DNA of 64,000 nt, from contig NZ_JADBEJ010000005.1 in assembly GCF_014873915.1 (NCBI RefSeq), positions 1,240,001-1,304,000 of the forward strand, written 5' to 3'. The notes beneath the pieces are model-generated. The model worked only from the letters and a program-made list of their open reading frames with translations, ran no database searches and was not told the DNA's origin. This DNA comes from Amycolatopsis roodepoortensis (GTDB lineage Bacteria; Actinomycetota; Actinomycetes; Mycobacteriales; Pseudonocardiaceae). The translations under genes and the position numbers were made by a program. Below, piece after piece: positions 43,764 through 53,691 of the stretch (within the stretch, counting starts at the first letter, position 1; each line of letters opens with the position of its first letter).

Positions 43764-44216
43764 ATGCGCGAATTCGCCTCCCTGCAGGAGTTCGAGAACG
43801 CCGTCGGCGAGCACTTCGGCTACAGCGACTGGCTGACGCTCACCCAGGACCGGGTGAACCTGTTCGCCGACGCCACCGACGACCACCAGTGGATCCACGT
43901 CGACGTCGAGAAGGCCGCCGAAGGCCCGTTCGGCGGCCCGATCGCACACGGTTTCCTGACGCTGTCGCTCATTTCGGGCTTCGTCGGGAAGCTCTACCGC
44001 GTCCACGGGCTCACGATGGGCATCAACTACGGGCTGAACAAGGTCCGGTTCCCCCAGCCGGTCAAGGTCGGCGCGAAGATCCGGGCGGGCGCCGAGCTGG
44101 TCGAGGTCACCGACGTCGCCGGCGGCAAGCAGGCCGTCGTCAAATGGACGATCGAGATCGACGGCGAACCCAAACCGGCGTGCGTCGCGGAGATGGTCGT
44201 CCGGCTGATCGCCTGA
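43764..44216 (+). CDS. MaoC-like enoyl-CoA hydratase/dehydratase
   Basis: 150 residues from ATG 43764. Single hot-dog domain with the hydratase motif: FADATDDHQWIHVD (catalytic Asp and His) and GGPIAHGFLTLSL. The family hydrates enoyl-CoA to (R)-3-hydroxyacyl-CoA. Operon partner of the FabG-like reductase, giving a hydration plus oxidation pair. A short hairpin follows. Confidence 0.92.
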   Translation: MREFASLQEFENAVGEHFGYSDWLTLTQDRVNLFADATDDHQWIHVDVEKAAEGPFGGPIAHGFLTLSLISGFVGKLYRVHGLTMGINYGLNKVRFPQPVKVGAKIRAGAELVEVTDVAGGKQAVVKWTIEIDGEPKPACVAEMVVRLIA

Positions 44217-44225
44217 GAAGGTGAC

Positions 44226-44244
44226 GTCCGGCACCTCGCCGGAC
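44226..44244. terminator. short hairpin after the MaoC gene
   Basis: GTCCGGC-ACCTC-GCCGGAC is a perfect 7-bp stem nine bases after the stop codon, ahead of the next promoter. Confidence 0.55.
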
Positions 44245-44259
44245 CAGCACTACCCGACA

Positions 44260-44275
44260 TACCGACTGGTCGGTA
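44260..44275. promoter_or_regulatory. TetR-type operator TACCGAC-TG-GTCGGTA
   Basis: A perfect 16-bp inverted repeat 31 bases before the APH-type kinase start. Closely related sites lie at 56770-56785 and, weaker, at 49976-49990 beside the TetR gene itself. Confidence 0.75.
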
Positions 44276-44306
44276 CTGTAACCGGAAAGCGAGCGCTGGA
44301 GGCACC

Positions 44307-45332
44307 ATGAACCAGTCCGACCTGCCGGGCCTCGACCTGGCCAGGCTCAAGGCCCATCTGGACGAGCACCGGCCCGGTCTCGTCCAGGGTGAACTGAGCG
44401 GCCAGGTCGTGGAGGGGGGCCGGTCCAACCTCACCTACATCGTGGGCGACGGCCGGTCCCGCTGGGTGGTCCGCCGCCCGCCGCTGGGCCATGTCCTGCC
44501 GACCGCGCACGACATGGGCCGCGAGTACCGGGTGATCACCGGGCTGCACGGCACGGCGGTCCCGGTGCCGGAAACCGTGCTGCTGTGCGAGGACACCGAC
44601 GTCATCGGCTCGCGGTTCTACGTGATGGAGTTCGTGGAGGGCACGCCCTTCCGCTCCGACACCGAGCTCGCCGCGCTCGGCCCCGCCCGGACCAAGGCGA
44701 TCGCGGAGGAACTGGTCGACACCCTGGTCGCCCTGCACGCCGTCGATCCGGAATCGGTGGGGCTGGGCGATTTCGGCCGCCCGGAGGGGTTCCTCGAACG
44801 CCAGTTACGACGCTGGAAGAAGCAGCTCGACGGCAACCGCAGCCGCGACCTCCCCGGCGTCGACGAGCTCCACGACCGGCTCGCCTCGTCGGTACCCGAA
44901 TCGGGCAAGCCGTCGATCGTCCACGGCGATTACCGCCTGGACAACGTGCTGGTGAACGCGGACGACCGGATCACCGCGGTGCTGGACTGGGAGATGTCCA
45001 CCCTCGGCGACCCGCTGACCGACCTCGCGCTGCTGGTGGCCTACGCCGAACGCGACAAGGTCTCGCTGCAGTTCGTGTCCAACGCCAGCTCGGCGCCGGG
45101 CTATCCGCGCAACGACGAGGTCATCGCGCGGTACGCCGAGCGTTCCGGCCGCGACGTCTCCCGGCTCAACTGGTACGTGAGCTTCGCGTTCTTCAAACTC
45201 GCGGTGATCCTGGAAGGCATCCACCTCCGCTACAGCAAGGGACAGACCGTCGGCGCCGGATTCGACGGCATCGGCTCCGGCGTCGTCCCGTTGATCGCGC
45301 ACGGCAATGAGACTCTCAAGGAAGAGGGATAG
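44307..45332 (+). CDS. APH-family phosphotransferase (ACAD10/11 kinase-domain or LvaA-like)
   Basis: 341 residues from ATG 44307. Kinase motifs: SNLTYIV in the nucleotide loop, catalytic VHGDYRLDNVLVN and metal-binding VLDWEMSTLGDPLTDLALL. This subfamily is the one fused to acyl-CoA dehydrogenases in eukaryotic ACAD10/11 and found as LvaA in bacterial levulinate catabolism, where it phosphorylates the hydroxyl of 4-hydroxyacyl-CoA. Here the dehydrogenase follows two bases after the stop, a strong contextual match. Confidence 0.88.
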   Translation: MNQSDLPGLDLARLKAHLDEHRPGLVQGELSGQVVEGGRSNLTYIVGDGRSRWVVRRPPLGHVLPTAHDMGREYRVITGLHGTAVPVPETVLLCEDTDVIGSRFYVMEFVEGTPFRSDTELAALGPARTKAIAEELVDTLVALHAVDPESVGLGDFGRPEGFLERQLRRWKKQLDGNRSRDLPGVDELHDRLASSVPESGKPSIVHGDYRLDNVLVNADDRITAVLDWEMSTLGDPLTDLALLVAYAERDKVSLQFVSNASSAPGYPRNDEVIARYAERSGRDVSRLNWYVSFAFFKLAVILEGIHLRYSKGQTVGAGFDGIGSGVVPLIAHGNETLKEEG

Positions 45333-45334
45333 CG

Positions 45335-46554
<1,220 letters not shown>

Positions 46555-46558
<4 letters not shown>

Positions 46559-47736
46559 CCACTGTGGACGATCTGAAGCGGCGCGTGGCCGAGCTGCTGG
46601 CCGCGTATCCGCCGGAAAGCACGCCACGTCAGGACTTCCTCGACGCGCGGTTCGACGCCGGGCTGGCCTGGATCCACTTCCCCGAAGGCCTCGGCGGCCT
46701 GAACGCGCCGCGATCCCTCCAGTCCGTCGTGGACAAGGAGCTCGCCGCGGCGGGCGCGCCGGACAACGACAAACGGCGGATCGGGATCGGCCTGGGCATG
46801 GCCGCACCGACCATCCTCGCCTTCGGTACACCCGAACAGCACCAGCGCTTCCTTCGTCCACTGTGGACCGAGCGCGAGGTGTGGTGCCAGTTGTTCAGTG
46901 AGCCGGGCGCCGGATCCGACCTGGCCGCGCTGGGCACCCGGGCGGTCCGCGACGGCGACGACTGGGTGGTCACCGGCCAGAAGGTCTGGACGTCGGGCGC
47001 GCACAAGTCGCAGTGGGCGATCCTGGTCACCCGCACCGACCCCGACGTGCCGAAACACCGTGGCATGACGTACTTCCTGTGCGACATGACCGCGCCCGGC
47101 GTCGAGGTCCGGCCGCTGCGCCAGATCACCGGCGAGGCCGAGTTCAACGAGGTCTTCCTCAGCGAGGTCCGCATCCCCGACGCGCACCGCCTCGGCGCGG
47201 TCGGCGAGGGCTGGAAGGTCGCGCAGACCACGCTGATGAACGAACGCGTCGCGATCGGCGGCACCGAGTTCCCGCGCGACGGCGGCATGGTCGGCGTCGT
47301 CGCGAAAACCTGGCGGGAGCGCCCGGAGCTGCGCACCTCCGAGCTGCACGACAGGCTGCTGAAGCTGTGGGTGGAGGGCGAAAGCCTTCGACTGGTGAGT
47401 TCGCGGCTGCGCCAGCAGCTCGCCGCGGGTGCGCCGGGACCGGAGGGGTCCGCGGTCAAGGTCGCGTTCTCCGAACTCAACCAGGCCGCGTCCGGACTCG
47501 AGATCGAACTGCTCGGCGACGAGGGCCTGCGGTACGACGACTGGACGATGCGGCGTCCCGACGGCGTGAACTTCCTCGGTCGCGAGGCCGGTTACCGCTA
47601 TCTGCGCGCGAAGGGCAACTCCATCGAGGGCGGCACCTCGGAGGTCCTGCGCAACATCATCGCCGAGCGCGTGCTGGGGCTGCCGTCCGAGCCGCGGATC
47701 GACAAGGACGTCGCCTGGAAGGACCTGCCCCGATGA
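46555..47736 (+). CDS. acyl-CoA dehydrogenase, large FadE subunit type
   Basis: 393 residues from GTG 46555. Typical FAD and substrate motifs: WCQLFSEPGAGSDLAALGT, VTGQKVWTSGAH, and NSIEGGTSEVLRNIIAERVLGLP at the C-terminus. The active-site glutamate region is in the GGTSE-containing end, as in FadE28/26-like actinobacterial enzymes. Paired with the next gene, which has the complementary truncated features of the partner subunit. Confidence 0.9.
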
Positions 47737-48848
47737 CCGACCTGCTGTATTCCGAGGTCGAAGAGGACCTTCGCGCCAGCGTCCGCGATCTGTTCTCCGA
47801 TCGGGCGGAGCCGGCGGCCCTGATCGCCAGGACCGAGACGGCGGAACCGTACGACCTGAAGCTGTGGCGCACGCTCGCCGCCGACCTCGGCGCGGCGGGC
47901 CTCGCCGTCCCGGAGGCGCTGGGCGGGCACGGCGCTTCGGCGCGGGAAGTCGCCGTCGTGATGGAGGAACTCGGGCGCAGCGTCGCCCCCGTCCCCTATC
48001 TCGGCAGCGCCGTCCTGGCGACGTCGGCCCTGCTGGCGGCCGACACGTCGCAGGCGGAAGTGGCCGAGCCACTCGGGAAGCTGGCCGCGGGCACGCTCAT
48101 CGGCGCGCTGGCGATCCCGCTGTCGACCGCGCCCGGCGCCGAGTTCCCCTCGACGGTCACGGCGGCCGCCGACGGCACGCTCAGCGGCCAGGTCCGCAGC
48201 GTCGTCGACGCGTCGGTGGCCGAGCTGATCGTCGTCCCGGCGGTGGGACCCGACGGCCCCGGCCTGTACACGATCGACGCGTCGGCGGCGGGGGTGACGG
48301 TCGCCGAGGCGATTTCCCTCGACCTCACCCGGCGCATCGCCGACGTCACCTTGGCGAACGTGGCCGCGAAACGCGTCGCCGACGGCTCGGTGGCCGCGTC
48401 GGCGCTGGACACGGCACTCGTGACCGCGGCGGGGCTGCTGGCCTCGGAACAGCTCGGGATCGCCGAATGGGCGTTGACCGAGACCGTGCGTTATCTCAAG
48501 GAGCGCTACCAGTTCGGCCGTCAGGTCGGTTCGTTCCAGTCGTTGAAGCACCGGCTGGCGAACCTGTACACGGACCTGGTCAACGCCAGGGCGACCGCGC
48601 GCTACGCCGCCGACTGCCTGGCTTCCGGCGACGACATCGCGATCGCCGTCGCGGTCGCGCAGGCCCGCAACTCCCCCATCGCCGTCCACGCCGCCGAAGA
48701 GGCGATCCAGTTGCACGGCGGGATCGGCATGACCTGGGAGCACCCCGCGCACCTGTACCTGAAGCGCGCGAAGAGCGACGAGATCGCGTTCGGCACTCCT
48801 GGGCGGCATCGCGCCGCCCTCGCGCCGCTGATCGATCTGCCCGCCTGA
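47733..48848 (+). CDS. acyl-CoA dehydrogenase, partner FadE subunit
   Basis: 371 residues from ATG 47733 (ATGA overlap). It keeps the N- and C-terminal helical domains (KLWRTLAADLGAAGLAVPEALGG; YLKERYQFGRQVGSFQSLKHR; AAEEAIQLHGGIGMTWEHPAHLY) but has a poorly conserved central beta domain without the usual TEP-x-AGSD FAD motif. Such pairs in actinobacteria form alpha2beta2 dehydrogenases for bulky CoA thioesters, as shown for steroid side-chain FadE pairs. Followed by a strong hairpin. Confidence 0.9.
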   Translation: MTDLLYSEVEEDLRASVRDLFSDRAEPAALIARTETAEPYDLKLWRTLAADLGAAGLAVPEALGGHGASAREVAVVMEELGRSVAPVPYLGSAVLATSALLAADTSQAEVAEPLGKLAAGTLIGALAIPLSTAPGAEFPSTVTAAADGTLSGQVRSVVDASVAELIVVPAVGPDGPGLYTIDASAAGVTVAEAISLDLTRRIADVTLANVAAKRVADGSVAASALDTALVTAAGLLASEQLGIAEWALTETVRYLKERYQFGRQVGSFQSLKHRLANLYTDLVNARATARYAADCLASGDDIAIAVAVAQARNSPIAVHAAEEAIQLHGGIGMTWEHPAHLYLKRAKSDEIAFGTPGRHRAALAPLIDLPA

Positions 48849-48853
48849 CCCGC

Positions 48854-48892
48854 CCGGCGGGGTCCGTCCCGGAAACTGTCGGACCCCGCCGG
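48854..48892. terminator. 13-bp stem terminator after the FadE operon
   Basis: CCGGCGGGGTCCG (48854-48866) and CGGACCCCGCCGG (48880-48892) pair perfectly with a 13-base loop, directly after the stop of the four-gene kinase-dehydrogenase operon. Confidence 0.8.
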
Positions 48893-48897
48893 TACAA

Positions 48898-48921
48898 CTG
48901 TTCGAACATCCGATCGAACAG
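48898..48921. promoter_or_regulatory. 24-bp dyad, near-SOS-box, before the 48931 gene
   Basis: CTGTTCGA-N8-TCGAACAG has perfect 8-base arms. Offset within it, TCGAACATCCGATCGA differs by one base from the SOS box TCGAAC-N4-GTTCGA. It overlaps the promoter/Shine-Dalgarno area of the next gene. Confidence 0.6.
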
Positions 48922-48930
48922 GGAGTCAGC

Positions 48931-49323
48931 ATGAAACTGCTCGTGGCCACCGCGAAGACCCAGGGCGCGCGGGAGAACGACTTCGATCACTGCGTGGAAG
49001 GCGAGCTGCTCTGGGTCGCGCCGCCCTGCGGCGACGGCGAGAGTTCGCCCGATTCCCGCTGCGGCTGCGGCCGGGCGTTCGGTGGGCTGAGCTCGCACCG
49101 CGGAACGACGACGGCGCTCGTCGCGGACCTGCCCGGCTTCACCTTTTCCGACTACGCCGACGCGTTACGGTCGAGTCTGGCCGCTCAGGGCTGGCCGCCA
49201 GAAGCCGCCGAAGACGTGGCGACGGATCTGCTCGCCCTCGCGTCCGAGTGGGAGGTGGGGACGGTGCTCGAACGCCGCGACGACTGGTTCGCCGAGCGGC
49301 TCGTGTCCGCGCCGCCGGGCTAA
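48931..49323 (+). CDS. conserved hypothetical protein (DUF7715-like)
   Basis: 130 residues from ATG 48931, with AGGGAG upstream inside a dyad. Recognisable pattern: KLLVATAKTQGARENDFDHCVEGELLW, then CGDG...CGCGRAFGGLSSHRGTTTA, a cysteine-rich CxCGRAF box, and an acidic helical end. I recall the same pattern in a conserved actinobacterial family of unknown function; the DUF number is from memory. Monocistronic between a terminator and the converging TetR gene. Confidence 0.7.
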   Translation: MKLLVATAKTQGARENDFDHCVEGELLWVAPPCGDGESSPDSRCGCGRAFGGLSSHRGTTTALVADLPGFTFSDYADALRSSLAAQGWPPEAAEDVATDLLALASEWEVGTVLERRDDWFAERLVSAPPG

Positions 49324-49326
49324 GCG

Positions 49327-49944
49327 CTACTCGGGTCGCAGCGCGGCCAGCAGCAGATCGGCGAAATGGTCGCCGATCTGGCGGGCCGAGAGCGCGCCGC
49401 CACGCCGGTACCACGAACCGAGGTGGTGCACCGACCCGAAGAAGAAGTCGACGATCACGTCGGCCGGTTTGTCCGCGCGGAACTCGCCCGACTCCTGGCC
49501 TTCCTCGATCAGCGTGCGGAACCGCTCGTGGTACTTGCGGCGTTCCGCGCGGACGGCCTTCTGCTTCTCCACGCTCAGCTGGTGCATGGACTGCATGAAG
49601 ATCGTGTTGTCGTCGAGGTTGTCGATCGTGCTGACGACGACGTCGGAGGCGGCGGAGCGCAACCGTTCCCGCAGCGGCGCCTCGCTCGAAACCACTTTTT
49701 CCAGTTGCTCGGTCTGCGCGCGCAGCACCCGGGCGTAGATCTCGTAAAGGAGGTCGTCCTTGGAGCCGAAGTAGTGGTACATCGCGCCCTTGGTGACCCC
49801 GGCCGCCTCGACGATCTCCTGCACGGAGGTGCGGTCGAAACCCTTCTTCGCGAAGAGCTTCGTGGCGTGCGACAGCAGACGGCGCGGGACGGCGGCCTGG
49901 TCTTCGCCGCCGGCCTCGGCCTTCCTGGTGGTCGCTCGTGTCAT
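49327..49944 (-). CDS. TetR family regulator (CoA-catabolism type)
   Basis: 205 residues from ATG 49944 with AAGGAG upstream. HTH is LFAKKGFDRTSVQEIVEAAGVTKGAMYHYFGSKDDLL. The C-terminal part (DNTIFMQSMHQLS...VIVDFFFGSVHHLGSWYR) resembles KstR2/FadR-like TetR proteins that sense acyl-CoA. A TACCGG-CCGGT site lies 32 bases upstream, related to TACCGAC-N2-GTCGGTA sites before the kinase operon (44260) and the transporter (56770), making it the likely regulator of those. Confidence 0.88.
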   Translation of the reverse strand: MTRATTRKAEAGGEDQAAVPRRLLSHATKLFAKKGFDRTSVQEIVEAAGVTKGAMYHYFGSKDDLLYEIYARVLRAQTEQLEKVVSSEAPLRERLRSAASDVVVSTIDNLDDNTIFMQSMHQLSVEKQKAVRAERRKYHERFRTLIEEGQESGEFRADKPADVIVDFFFGSVHHLGSWYRRGGALSARQIGDHFADLLLAALRPE

Positions 49945-49975
49945 GGCCGGCTCCTTCTCGTGCGGACACTCAGCA

Positions 49976-49990
49976 TACCGGCCGGTTTGT
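49976..49990. promoter_or_regulatory. weak TACCGAC-type operator at the TetR gene
   Basis: TACCGGCCGGTTTGT matches 10 to 11 of 16 positions of the sites at 44260 and 56770 and lies upstream of the TetR start, as expected for autoregulation. Confidence 0.4.
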
Positions 49991-50040
49991 CGACGCCCCG
50001 GAGTCCCTTCCCCGGCTGGGCGCCGATCCGACGGGAACGC

Positions 50041-50063
50041 GTTGCGAAAGCCACTTTCGCAAC
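50041..50063. repeat. GCGAAAGCCACTTTCGC-family palindrome
   Basis: An exact copy of the 23-bp palindrome, followed at 50072 by a degenerate partner (TTGCGAAACTTTCGGAA). It lies between the 5' end of the TetR gene and the 3' end of the lactonase gene, both leftward. Confidence 0.8.
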
Positions 50064-50119
50064 CTTCGACATTGCGAAACTTTCGGAACCTCTCGCCGGA
50101 CGAGAAAGGCGCCGAGACG

Positions 50120-51112
50120 TCAATACGCGCCGGTGTGCTCGAAGAACCGCCGCGGATTGTCGACCAGCATCGTCGTTATGTCGCGTTCGGAAACCCCACG
50201 TTCCCGCAACGCGGGCAGCACGTCACGGGTGATGTGGAGGAAATGCCAGTTGGGCGCCACGGCGGCCATCTTGTCCTGCTCGAACCAGTCGATGAAACAG
50301 GAGGCGTCATGGGAGAGGACCATGCTTCCGGCGTAACCGCGCTCGCACATCGCCACGACCGTGGCGACCCGTTCTTCGAACGAGAGCAACGGGTCGAGCC
50401 CGAAGCGGTCCATCCCCAGCAACGATCCCTTGTCGGCGATGCCGGTGAGGTAATCGAGGTCGGTGCTGTCGCCGCTGTGCCCGATGAGGACACGGCTCAG
50501 GTCGACGCCTTCGGTCGCGAAAACGGCCTGTTGTTCGAGACCGCGCCGGGTGGGCGCGTGGGTATGGGTCATGATCGGCGCGCCGGTCTCCCGGTGCGCC
50601 TTCGCGACCGCGCGCAGGACGCGTTCGACGCCGGGGGTGACCCCGGGTTCGTCGGTCGCGCACTTCAGCAGGGCCGCCTTCACCCCGGTATCGGCGATCC
50701 CGTCGACGATGTCGCCGGTGAAGAGGCCGACCAGCGGGTCCGCGCCGTCGTCGAAGATGAGGCCGGGCCCGCGATGGTGGAGGTAGTGCGGGACGTCGTT
50801 GTAGGTGTAGAGCCCGGTCGCGACGATGATCCGGAGCTCGGTTTCGGCCGCGACCCGCCGCACGCGCGGGATGTAGCGGCCGAGCCCGATCACGGTGGGG
50901 TCGACGATGGTGTCGATCCCGGCGGCCTTGAGTTCGTCGAGCCGCCGGATCGCGTCGGCGACGTGTTCGTCTTCGCGGAATCCGTCGTGTTCGGGATGGT
51001 TCGCCATGAACTCGGGACTGAGCACGAACAGGTGTTCGTGCATCAGCACCTTGCCCAATTCGGCGGTGTCGACGGGGCCGCGGACGGTTTCGACCTGTGC
51101 CATGCCGCTCAT
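50120..51112 (-). CDS. phosphotriesterase-like lactonase (PLL family)
   Basis: 330 residues from ATG 51112, overlapping the ligase stop. Amidohydrolase metal site: MHEHLF (H-x-H), AALLKCATD (carbamylated lysine), MTHTHAP, LIGHSGDST and LSHDASC (catalytic Asp) in family order. PLL enzymes hydrolyse gamma- and delta-lactones including acyl-homoserine lactones; phosphotriesterase activity is promiscuous. Coupled to an acyl-CoA synthetase, so it probably opens a lactone to a hydroxy acid that is then activated; quorum quenching is the alternative. Confidence 0.88.
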   Translation of the reverse strand: MSGMAQVETVRGPVDTAELGKVLMHEHLFVLSPEFMANHPEHDGFREDEHVADAIRRLDELKAAGIDTIVDPTVIGLGRYIPRVRRVAAETELRIIVATGLYTYNDVPHYLHHRGPGLIFDDGADPLVGLFTGDIVDGIADTGVKAALLKCATDEPGVTPGVERVLRAVAKAHRETGAPIMTHTHAPTRRGLEQQAVFATEGVDLSRVLIGHSGDSTDLDYLTGIADKGSLLGMDRFGLDPLLSFEERVATVVAMCERGYAGSMVLSHDASCFIDWFEQDKMAAVAPNWHFLHITRDVLPALRERGVSERDITTMLVDNPRRFFEHTGAY

Positions 51113-52764
51113 CCCCTCGCCCGGAGTTCGCGGCGGAGGATCTTGCCGCTCACCGTTTTGGGCAGTTCGTCGAGCACTTCGACCACGCGCGGGTACTTGT
51201 ACGCGGCGAGGCGTTCCTTGCAGTACGCGACGAGGTCCTGGGGATCGGGCGCGGTGCCCGGCGCCGGGCTGATGTAGGCCTTCACGGTCTCGCCGCGATA
51301 TTCGTCCGGGATACCGACCACGGCCGCTTCGCGCACCGCCGGATGGGTGTACAGCACGTCCTCGACCTCACGCGGCCACACCTTGAATCCGGAGGCGTTG
51401 ATCATGTCCTTCTTGCGGTCGACGACGTAGACCCAGCCGCTCGGCTCCATGAAGCCGACGTCGCCGGTCAGGAGCCTGCCGCCGGGCAGTGCGGCTTCGG
51501 TCGCCTCGGACCGGTTCCAGTAACCGGGGATCACCATCGGGCCTTCGACGGCGATCTCGCCCGCCTTGCCGAACGGCAGTTCCTCGCCGTCTTCGCCGAG
51601 GATGCGCACGATCGTGCCGGGCACGGGCAGGCCGATCGAGATCGTGCCGGACTCCTCGTCGACAGGCGCTTCGAGGCTGCTCGGGACGACAATGCAGCCC
51701 GCGGTCGTCTCGGTGAGCCCGTAGCCGTTGTGGATGTAGTGCCCGAAGCGGGCACGGAACGCGTCGACCACGGCGGGCGGCAGGGCGGCTCCGCCGGAGT
51801 ACAGCAACTCGAAGGAGTCGAAGTGCTCGCGGCTGACGTCCGGGTGCGCCATCAACGCCATGTACGCCGTGGACGGGCCGACCGTGTACACGGGCTTGTG
51901 TTCCAGGAAGGCGTCGAGCACCACGCCGGGCTCGAACCGGTACGCGAGCGCGAGTGTGCCGCCGATGTCGATCGCGGAGGCGATCTCACAGACCATGCCG
52001 GTGATGTGGAACAGCGGAGCCAGGCCGAACAACGTGGCGCCATCGCCGAGACCGCTGAACGTGCTGAGCACGGACGCGTTCGCCCCGATGTTGCCGTGGG
52101 TGTTCATCGCGCCCTTCGGCGTCCCGCTGGTGCCCGACGTATAGCTGATCAGCGCGACGTCGTCGGGGCCGAGGCCGGCGTCCGGCGGCGGCTCCCCCAC
52201 CGCGGCCCGCGCCGCCTCCAGCAGGTCGGCGGCACCGGGAGTCGGTTCCCGCACGGTTTCGCCGAACACGCGCGGATCGTCGCGACCTTGCAGATCGAGT
52301 TCGCTGGTGGTCAGCGCGATGGTCACGTCGCTGCCGGGCACGAGCGGGGCGATCCGGCGGTTCCACCCGCTCTGCGAGCACACGACCGCGCGTACCCCGG
52401 CGTCCCCGAAGACGTGCCGCAGTTCGCGCTCGCGGTACATCGGGTTGACGGGGACGACGATGCCACCCGCCTTCCACGCGCCGAGCAACGCCAGCACGAA
52501 CTGCGGGATGTTCTGCAGGACGAGCGCGAGCCGGTCACCCCGGGCGAAACCGGACGAGAGCAAATGGCGCGCGATGCCGTCGGAGAGCTCGTCGACCTCG
52601 CGGTAGGTCAACCTGCCGTCGAAGTAGGCGATCGCGGTGACGTCCGGGGAACGCCGGACCGCCCGCAGGAAGGACTCCAGGACCGTGGTCGGCTCCGGTG
52701 TTCCCGCTTCCCTCATCCTGGGCTCGTAGGCGGCCAGCCACGGTTTCGCTTCGTACCGGCTCAT
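51109..52764 (-). CDS. acyl-CoA synthetase (AMP-forming)
   Basis: 551 residues from ATG 52764, with GGGAGGAA upstream. ANL motifs: ISYTSGTSGTPKGAMNTHGN (A3), NGYGLTETTAG (A5), GEIAVEGPMVIPGYWN and the hinge VDRKKDMINASGFKVWPREVE with the catalytic C-terminal lysine in PKTVSGKILRRELR. This is the medium/long-chain fatty acyl or carboxylic acid-CoA ligase type. Translation is coupled with the lactonase. Divergent from the enoyl-CoA hydratase with a shared operator at 52798. Confidence 0.93.
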   Translation of the reverse strand: MSRYEAKPWLAAYEPRMREAGTPEPTTVLESFLRAVRRSPDVTAIAYFDGRLTYREVDELSDGIARHLLSSGFARGDRLALVLQNIPQFVLALLGAWKAGGIVVPVNPMYRERELRHVFGDAGVRAVVCSQSGWNRRIAPLVPGSDVTIALTTSELDLQGRDDPRVFGETVREPTPGAADLLEAARAAVGEPPPDAGLGPDDVALISYTSGTSGTPKGAMNTHGNIGANASVLSTFSGLGDGATLFGLAPLFHITGMVCEIASAIDIGGTLALAYRFEPGVVLDAFLEHKPVYTVGPSTAYMALMAHPDVSREHFDSFELLYSGGAALPPAVVDAFRARFGHYIHNGYGLTETTAGCIVVPSSLEAPVDEESGTISIGLPVPGTIVRILGEDGEELPFGKAGEIAVEGPMVIPGYWNRSEATEAALPGGRLLTGDVGFMEPSGWVYVVDRKKDMINASGFKVWPREVEDVLYTHPAVREAAVVGIPDEYRGETVKAYISPAPGTAPDPQDLVAYCKERLAAYKYPRVVEVLDELPKTVSGKILRRELRARG

Positions 52765-52797
52765 GCAGGTTCCTCCCTGACAAGTCTCGACGGAGCC

Positions 52798-52813
52798 CTA
52801 AGCATCCGCTTAG
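52798..52813. promoter_or_regulatory. TetR-type operator CTAAGC-ATCC-GCTTAG
   Basis: A perfect 6-base-arm inverted repeat between the divergent ligase and hydratase genes. It overlaps the rightward -10 TAGTAT (52811-52816), so binding would block the hydratase promoter and probably the ligase promoter. Confidence 0.75.
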
Positions 52814-52839
52814 TATGGCGATGACGCAAGGAGGTCGAC

Positions 52840-53652
52840 GTGACCGAACAGCTCTCACCGTCCGAAATGGACACTGTGCGATACAGCGCGGACGGCGCCG
52901 TCGCCACGATCACCTTCGACAAACCCGAGCGCGGCAACGCGATGGACCAGGCGATGCAGATCCGCTACGGCGAGCTGCTGCGCGAGGCGTCGGCCGATCC
53001 CGGTGTCCGCGCCGTCGTCGTCACCGGCCGCGGACGCTCCTTCTGCCCCGGGGCGGACCTGGGACTGCTGGAAGACATCTCCGTCGACGGCGCGGCCGCG
53101 CCGGAACGGGAAGGTTTCCGCGACGTCCTCGCCGCCGCGTATGCCGACGTGCCGGTGGTCGCGGCGATCAACGGCGGCTGCGCCGGGCTCGGTTTCGTGA
53201 TCGCCTGCGCCGCCGATGTCCGGTTCGCCGCGGCGGGCGCGAAGTTCACCACCGCCTTCGCACGGCGGGGCCTCATCGCCGAGTACGGCGTGGCGAAACT
53301 GCTGCCCGAACTCGTCGGCCGCGGCCGGGCACTCGATCTGCTGCTCTCCGGCCGGACCTTCACCGCCGAACAGGCGTACGAGTACGGCCTGGTGCAGGAA
53401 ATCGTGCCCCCGGAAGAGCTTTTACCGCGTGCGACGGCCTACGCCGCCGAACTCGCGATCTACAGCGCGCCACGCTCCATGGCGCTCATCAAACGGCAGG
53501 TCCTTCGAGAAACCGGGCTTCTACTGGAGGATTCCGCCCGCGAAGCCACCGCCCTGATGCTCGACTCCTTTTCGCATCCGGAACTTCCCGAGGGCCTGGC
53601 CAGCTGGAACGAACGCCGCCCACCGGACTTCCCGCCATACCAAGGGGATTAG
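52840..53652 (+). CDS. enoyl-CoA hydratase (crotonase family)
   Basis: 270 residues from GTG 52840 with AAGGAGG upstream. Crotonase oxyanion motifs RSFCPGADLGLL and AINGGCAGLGF, and catalytic-region ARRGLIAEYGVAKLLP. The second catalytic glutamate seen in ECH1 is replaced by this EYG pattern, common in actinobacterial degradative hydratases. The reading frame contains a TTA leucine codon at 53422-53424, rare in such genomes. Followed by a terminator. Confidence 0.9.
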   Translation: MTEQLSPSEMDTVRYSADGAVATITFDKPERGNAMDQAMQIRYGELLREASADPGVRAVVVTGRGRSFCPGADLGLLEDISVDGAAAPEREGFRDVLAAAYADVPVVAAINGGCAGLGFVIACAADVRFAAAGAKFTTAFARRGLIAEYGVAKLLPELVGRGRALDLLLSGRTFTAEQAYEYGLVQEIVPPEELLPRATAYAAELAIYSAPRSMALIKRQVLRETGLLLEDSAREATALMLDSFSHPELPEGLASWNERRPPDFPPYQGD

Positions 53653-53681
53653 GCCGCCCCGGACTCGCGCCCGGGGCGGCC
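53652..53681. terminator. 11-bp stem between converging genes
   Basis: GGCCGCCCCGG (53652-53662) and CCGGGGCGGCC (53671-53681) pair perfectly around eight bases, starting at the last base of the hydratase stop codon. Confidence 0.8.
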
Positions 53682-53691
53682 CGCACCACAA

